64,000 bases of DNA from Methanohalophilus sp. RSK (GTDB lineage Archaea > Halobacteriota > Methanosarcinia > Methanosarcinales > Methanosarcinaceae): contig NZ_RDSK01000001.1 in assembly GCF_003722075.1 (NCBI RefSeq), positions 186,001 through 250,000 on the forward strand. Reading direction: 5' to 3'. Positions 60,889 to 64,000 of the stretch are shown one piece after another (within the stretch, counting starts at the first letter, position 1; the number at the start of each line of letters is the position of its first letter). The notes beneath the pieces were generated by a model. It was given only the letters and a program-made list of their open reading frames with translations. It had not been told where the DNA came from and searched no databases. Position numbers and translations under genes: made by a program.

Positions 60889-62217
60889 ATGAACATTAAG
60901 AGCAAGGAAGACGTATACAACGCGATAGAGAACAATAATGTCAAATTCATCAGACTACAGTTCACCGATATCCAGGGAGTAGTCAAAGATGTGGAAATCC
61001 CTGTGACCCAGGCGAAAAAAGCCCTGACAACAGGTATTTCTTTTGATGGCTCCTCAATCGAGGGATTTGTAAGAATTGACGAATCCGATATGGTCCTCAA
61101 ACCCGATGTAAGATCTTTTGCCCTGCTACCCTGGGACCAGGGGAAGGGAGTGGTGGCCCGTATGGTTTGTGATATCTGCAAACCGGATGGTTCTTCTTTT
61201 GAAGGAGATCCCAGGTATGTCCTGCGCAGGGTCCTGAAGGAGGCCCATGAAATGGGATTTTCTTTCAATGTGGGTCCTGAACTGGAATTTTTCCTTTTCG
61301 AGATTGAAAATGGCAAGGCAACCACCAAGCCTCATGATTTCGGACGCTATTTTGAATTTGCACCTGCAGATCTTGCAGAGGATATACGCAGGGAGATTGT
61401 TCTCGGTTTGATCGATCTGGGCTTCAATATCGAGGCCGCCCATCACGAAGTCGCTTACGGCCAGCATGAGATCGATTTCAAGTATGACGATGCTCTCTCG
61501 ACTGCTGACAATGTGGTAACCTTCAGGTATGTAACCCGTACGATTGCCAAACTCAACGGCCTGCATGCCACTTTCATGCCCAAACCCCTTACTTCGGAAA
61601 ACGGCTCTGGAATGCATGTTAACCTTTCCCTTTCCAAGGATGGCAAGAATGCTTTCTATGATCCGCAGGATGAGGAAGAAGTGGACAAAATCGCCTATCA
61701 TTTTATTGGCGGGGTCCTGGAACACATCAAAGGTATCACTGCAATTTCCAATCCATTGATCAATTCATATAAACGTCTGGTGCCGGGTTATGAAGCACCG
61801 GTGTATATCACCTGGTCCGGCCCGAACCGCAGTTCCCTTGTCAGGATTCCTGCTGCCCGGGGTCAGAGTACCCGTGTGGAACTGAGGAGTCCCGATCCGT
61901 CCTGTAATCCCTATCTGACTTTTGCGGCAATCCTGGCTGCAGGTTTGAAAGGTATCAAAGAGGAGATCGATCCCGGTGAAGGCACCGATGTGAATATTTA
62001 TGATCTCACTCCCAAAGGCCTTGCTGAGAGGAACATTGAAACCCTGCCTCCAACCCTCCTGGATGCGGCCAAACATCTGGAAAAGGATGATTTTCTCAGG
62101 GATGCATTGGGAGAACATGTGCATGAGAACCTGCTGCGGATTGCCTATGCCGAGTGGGACGCCTACAAATTACAGGTGCATGACTGGGAAACCAAACGGT
62201 ATCTCAATGCAGTATAA
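60889..62217 (+). CDS. glnA: Glutamine synthetase type I
   Basis: 442 aa. ATP-dependent glutamine formation. Motifs: FDGSSIEGF, GPELEFFLFE, the N-rich NGSGMHVNLS loop, and RIPAARGQSTRVELRSPDPS with catalytic arginines. The adenylylation tyrosine motif NLYDLPP is absent (the matching part reads NIYDLTP), so control by adenylylation is unlikely. With the glutamate synthase it forms the GS-GOGAT route. Confidence 0.96.
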   Translation: MNIKSKEDVYNAIENNNVKFIRLQFTDIQGVVKDVEIPVTQAKKALTTGISFDGSSIEGFVRIDESDMVLKPDVRSFALLPWDQGKGVVARMVCDICKPDGSSFEGDPRYVLRRVLKEAHEMGFSFNVGPELEFFLFEIENGKATTKPHDFGRYFEFAPADLAEDIRREIVLGLIDLGFNIEAAHHEVAYGQHEIDFKYDDALSTADNVVTFRYVTRTIAKLNGLHATFMPKPLTSENGSGMHVNLSLSKDGKNAFYDPQDEEEVDKIAYHFIGGVLEHIKGITAISNPLINSYKRLVPGYEAPVYITWSGPNRSSLVRIPAARGQSTRVELRSPDPSCNPYLTFAAILAAGLKGIKEEIDPGEGTDVNIYDLTPKGLAERNIETLPPTLLDAAKHLEKDDFLRDALGEHVHENLLRIAYAEWDAYKLQVHDWETKRYLNAV

Positions 62218-62261
62218 TATATAAGATAAATTAATATATTCATGATATCATAAAGCATATC

Positions 62262-63533
62262 ATGATCAAAAGGCTGCAGGATTTTGCCCGAAAAGATGAT
62301 GCGGTCATAGAGGTATTCAGTGAAATACTGCTGATTGGCATCATTGTAATTGCAATCGCTGCAGCCGCTGCTTTTGTTTTATCTTCTCTTGACGAGCCCG
62401 ATAATGTCAGGGTGGACATCGACCACTGGGTCGATAATGAAACCGACACTCTCTACTTCCGCCACAGCGGAGGGGAAACTGTTGATGTGGAAGACCTTGA
62501 ACTTTTGGTCTATGTCAATGGCTCCTATGAAACCCTGAACTCTTCGCAGTTCAATTACGATTCGGATGAATGGGCTCTGGGGGATGTAATAGAGATTAAT
62601 ACTTCTTCACAGTTTAATTACGATATCGACGACGATAATGTGCCTTCCAAACTTGTACACACCGCTTCCAGTCTGGTAATCTATGATGCATATGGTTCAA
62701 TGGGGGATAGTGGGACTGGTGGTAATGGCGGAAGTGGAGATGATCCAAGTGCCGATTTTGCCTATTCTCCTCCAAATCCTACTACATATGAAACAGTTGA
62801 TTTTACCAATCAATCTTCCGATACTGACGGAAACATTGTTGGATGGTCATGGGATTTTGGTGACGGGAATACTTCAACTGATCAAAATCCTTCCCATCAG
62901 TACTCTTCTGAAGGAACTTATACAGCGACTCTTACGGTTACTGATAACGATGGTAATACAGGTAGTACTTCCAGCGTGGTAACTGTTACGGAATCACTAT
63001 TTGGTCAAGACCTCTTTTTCCAAAAACAAAATTATGGAGGATATATTCCGGAAGGAAACTACCTTGAATTAGTAGTAACTTCCGGGGCGAATCAAAACGA
63101 TTTGCAAATAAATGGACAACCCTATACAATAAACAAAAACAACATCATAAAATTTGTTATGAATGGTAACCAAGCATCAGGTGAAGCCGATATTGGGATA
63201 CAAGGAAATGATAGACAAATTACAATGTATGATTTCAATGTTGAATTTTATCGTAATGGTAATTTAATTGATACAGGACAAATTGATAATATAAATATAC
63301 ACAAAGCTGATATCATAGAATCTACATTATCATATTATTCCCCGCCAAATCTATCAGAGACACAGTTTGGGTCCGATGGAACTAATAATAATATTATTTC
63401 AGCTTGGCCCCACAACGATTCAGAAATTGTATTTTATAACATAACTCCTAATCAAGGTGAAATATTTAGATTTGAGTTTAACCCGACATATACTTTCATT
63501 AATGGATTTGATGCATATTATACTATGTTTTAA
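62262..63533 (+). CDS. Type IV pilin-like protein with PKD domain
   Basis: 423 aa. Archaeal pilin N-terminus (RKDDAVIEVFSEILLIGII) with a class III signal cleaved before DAVIEV, then a hydrophobic helix and a DUF1628-type domain. A Gly/Ser linker leads to a PKD domain (about 165-245, VGWSWDFGDGNTSTDQNPSH). The last 180 residues (from about 63000) are more AT-rich and Asn-rich than the rest. Probably a surface adhesin or minor pilin. Confidence 0.82.
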   Translation: MIKRLQDFARKDDAVIEVFSEILLIGIIVIAIAAAAAFVLSSLDEPDNVRVDIDHWVDNETDTLYFRHSGGETVDVEDLELLVYVNGSYETLNSSQFNYDSDEWALGDVIEINTSSQFNYDIDDDNVPSKLVHTASSLVIYDAYGSMGDSGTGGNGGSGDDPSADFAYSPPNPTTYETVDFTNQSSDTDGNIVGWSWDFGDGNTSTDQNPSHQYSSEGTYTATLTVTDNDGNTGSTSSVVTVTESLFGQDLFFQKQNYGGYIPEGNYLELVVTSGANQNDLQINGQPYTINKNNIIKFVMNGNQASGEADIGIQGNDRQITMYDFNVEFYRNGNLIDTGQIDNINIHKADIIESTLSYYSPPNLSETQFGSDGTNNNIISAWPHNDSEIVFYNITPNQGEIFRFEFNPTYTFINGFDAYYTMF

Positions 63534-63611
63534 TATATTTTTAGATGTGGATTCAAACGATTTTCTCCATCACCCGTCACAATTATAATACCTGATTAAG
63601 AATCCCCAATC

Positions 63612-64000
63612 ATGACCGACATAATGCTGCTCTGGGACACTCCCATCCTTTTTGAAAAGCTGTTCAAGGAACACGGCTACGAATGCTTGCGGGTGGACGG
63701 CAACTCACTGGGCACTCCCTTTTTGCCGTCATCAAAGTGCCTGATGGTGCCCACCGGTTTTGCCAATCCGGCCTACACGAAGGTGGCGAAAGGTATTGAG
63801 AATAAGGGACGCAAGATAGCCGATTTTGTGAAAAAAGGCGGTGTACTTGTGGTATTCGGGGCCTGTATGCCGGAATATGAATATGATTGGCTGCCTTTTG
63901 AACTGTCTTATGTGGAAGAGCACATGCAATCCCCGCTGGAGGTTGTGGATGATTCTATGCCCTGTATTATTGGAGAGTCGCAGGAGCCGGTGGAATGCGA
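63612..64000 (+). CDS. Conserved hypothetical protein, 3' end cut by window
   Basis: 129 residues visible from the ATG at 63612; the frame runs off the window. N-terminal TDIMLLWDTPILFEKLFKEHG and a Rossmann-like GGVLVVFGACMPEY resemble a glutaminase-like or ThuA-like fold, without clear catalytic residues. Unknown function. Confidence 0.8.
   Translation, partial: MTDIMLLWDTPILFEKLFKEHGYECLRVDGNSLGTPFLPSSKCLMVPTGFANPAYTKVAKGIENKGRKIADFVKKGGVLVVFGACMPEYEYDWLPFELSYVEEHMQSPLEVVDDSMPCIIGESQEPVEC

Overview
The window comes from a methanogenic euryarchaeon of the Methanosarcinaceae type, most likely a halophilic methylotroph such as Methanohalophilus or Methanolobus. This is an inference from gene content: thermosome, archaeal L11-L1-P0-P1 stalk operon behind SecE and Spt5, mevalonate genes with a DUF35 partner, F420H2:NADP oxidoreductase, ribose-1,5-bisphosphate isomerase, archaeal-type glutamate synthase. 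TATA-box promoters and several leaderless starts agree.

Layout of the host backbone. 1-1633: end of an iron-siderophore/cobalamin ABC importer. 1647-4391: minus-strand PAPS-reductase-like protein and a Cas4-like protein with a degraded nuclease motif. 4433-8431: a regulator with palindromic sites in front, then HMG-CoA synthase, thiolase and DUF35 (entry to isoprenoid lipids) and a CYTH protein. 8438-17210: MetG, SppA, R15P isomerase, aldehyde dehydrogenase, DUF427, a Trm5/TYW2-like methyltransferase, D-aminoacyl-tRNA deacylase. 17249-21903: FtsZ, SecE, Spt5, L11, L1, P0, P1 and a terminator. 21952-23694: radical SAM protein and SAM hydroxide adenosyltransferase. 23770-25460: a complete IS200/IS605-type element with TnpA and an intact TnpB. 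25536-32934: Na+/solute symporter, lipoprotein, and a minus-strand run of MBL hydrolase, AAA ATPase, zinc-ribbon protein, divergent cis-prenyltransferase and TGS GTPase.

33104-46213 is an integrated element of about 13.1 kb inserted into the 3' end of a tRNA-Arg(GCG) gene, bounded by a 12-bp direct repeat. Next to the tRNA it carries a tyrosine integrase. On the minus strand it carries a replication module (Rep-like winged-helix protein, AbrB-like regulator, DNA methyltransferase, a string of tiny membrane proteins) and a compact morphogenesis module. The order of that module is ssDNA-binding-like protein, signal-peptide-bearing 59-residue coat-like protein, small membrane protein, large C-terminally anchored receptor-binding-like protein, polytopic membrane protein, several small proteins, Zot/pI-like ATPase. 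This is the gene order of filamentous (inovirus) phages, in an archaeon. The element also holds a 0.75-kb hairpin-rich intergenic region, a membrane-anchored PD-(D/E)XK protein and a promoter-driven structured RNA near its right end. I consider this the main find.

46374-64000 returns to host genes: a lipoprotein gene interrupted by an in-frame TGA, the thermosome, a biotin importer operon (BioY-EcfA-EcfA'-EcfT) with a BirA-like operator over its start, a hydantoinase-family protein, class II aldolase, DsrE and DUF167 proteins, NpdG, glutamate synthase, a small membrane protein with XRE regulator and palindromic operator, an iron-sulfur protein, glutamine synthetase, a type IV pilin-like PKD protein, and a gene cut by the window edge.
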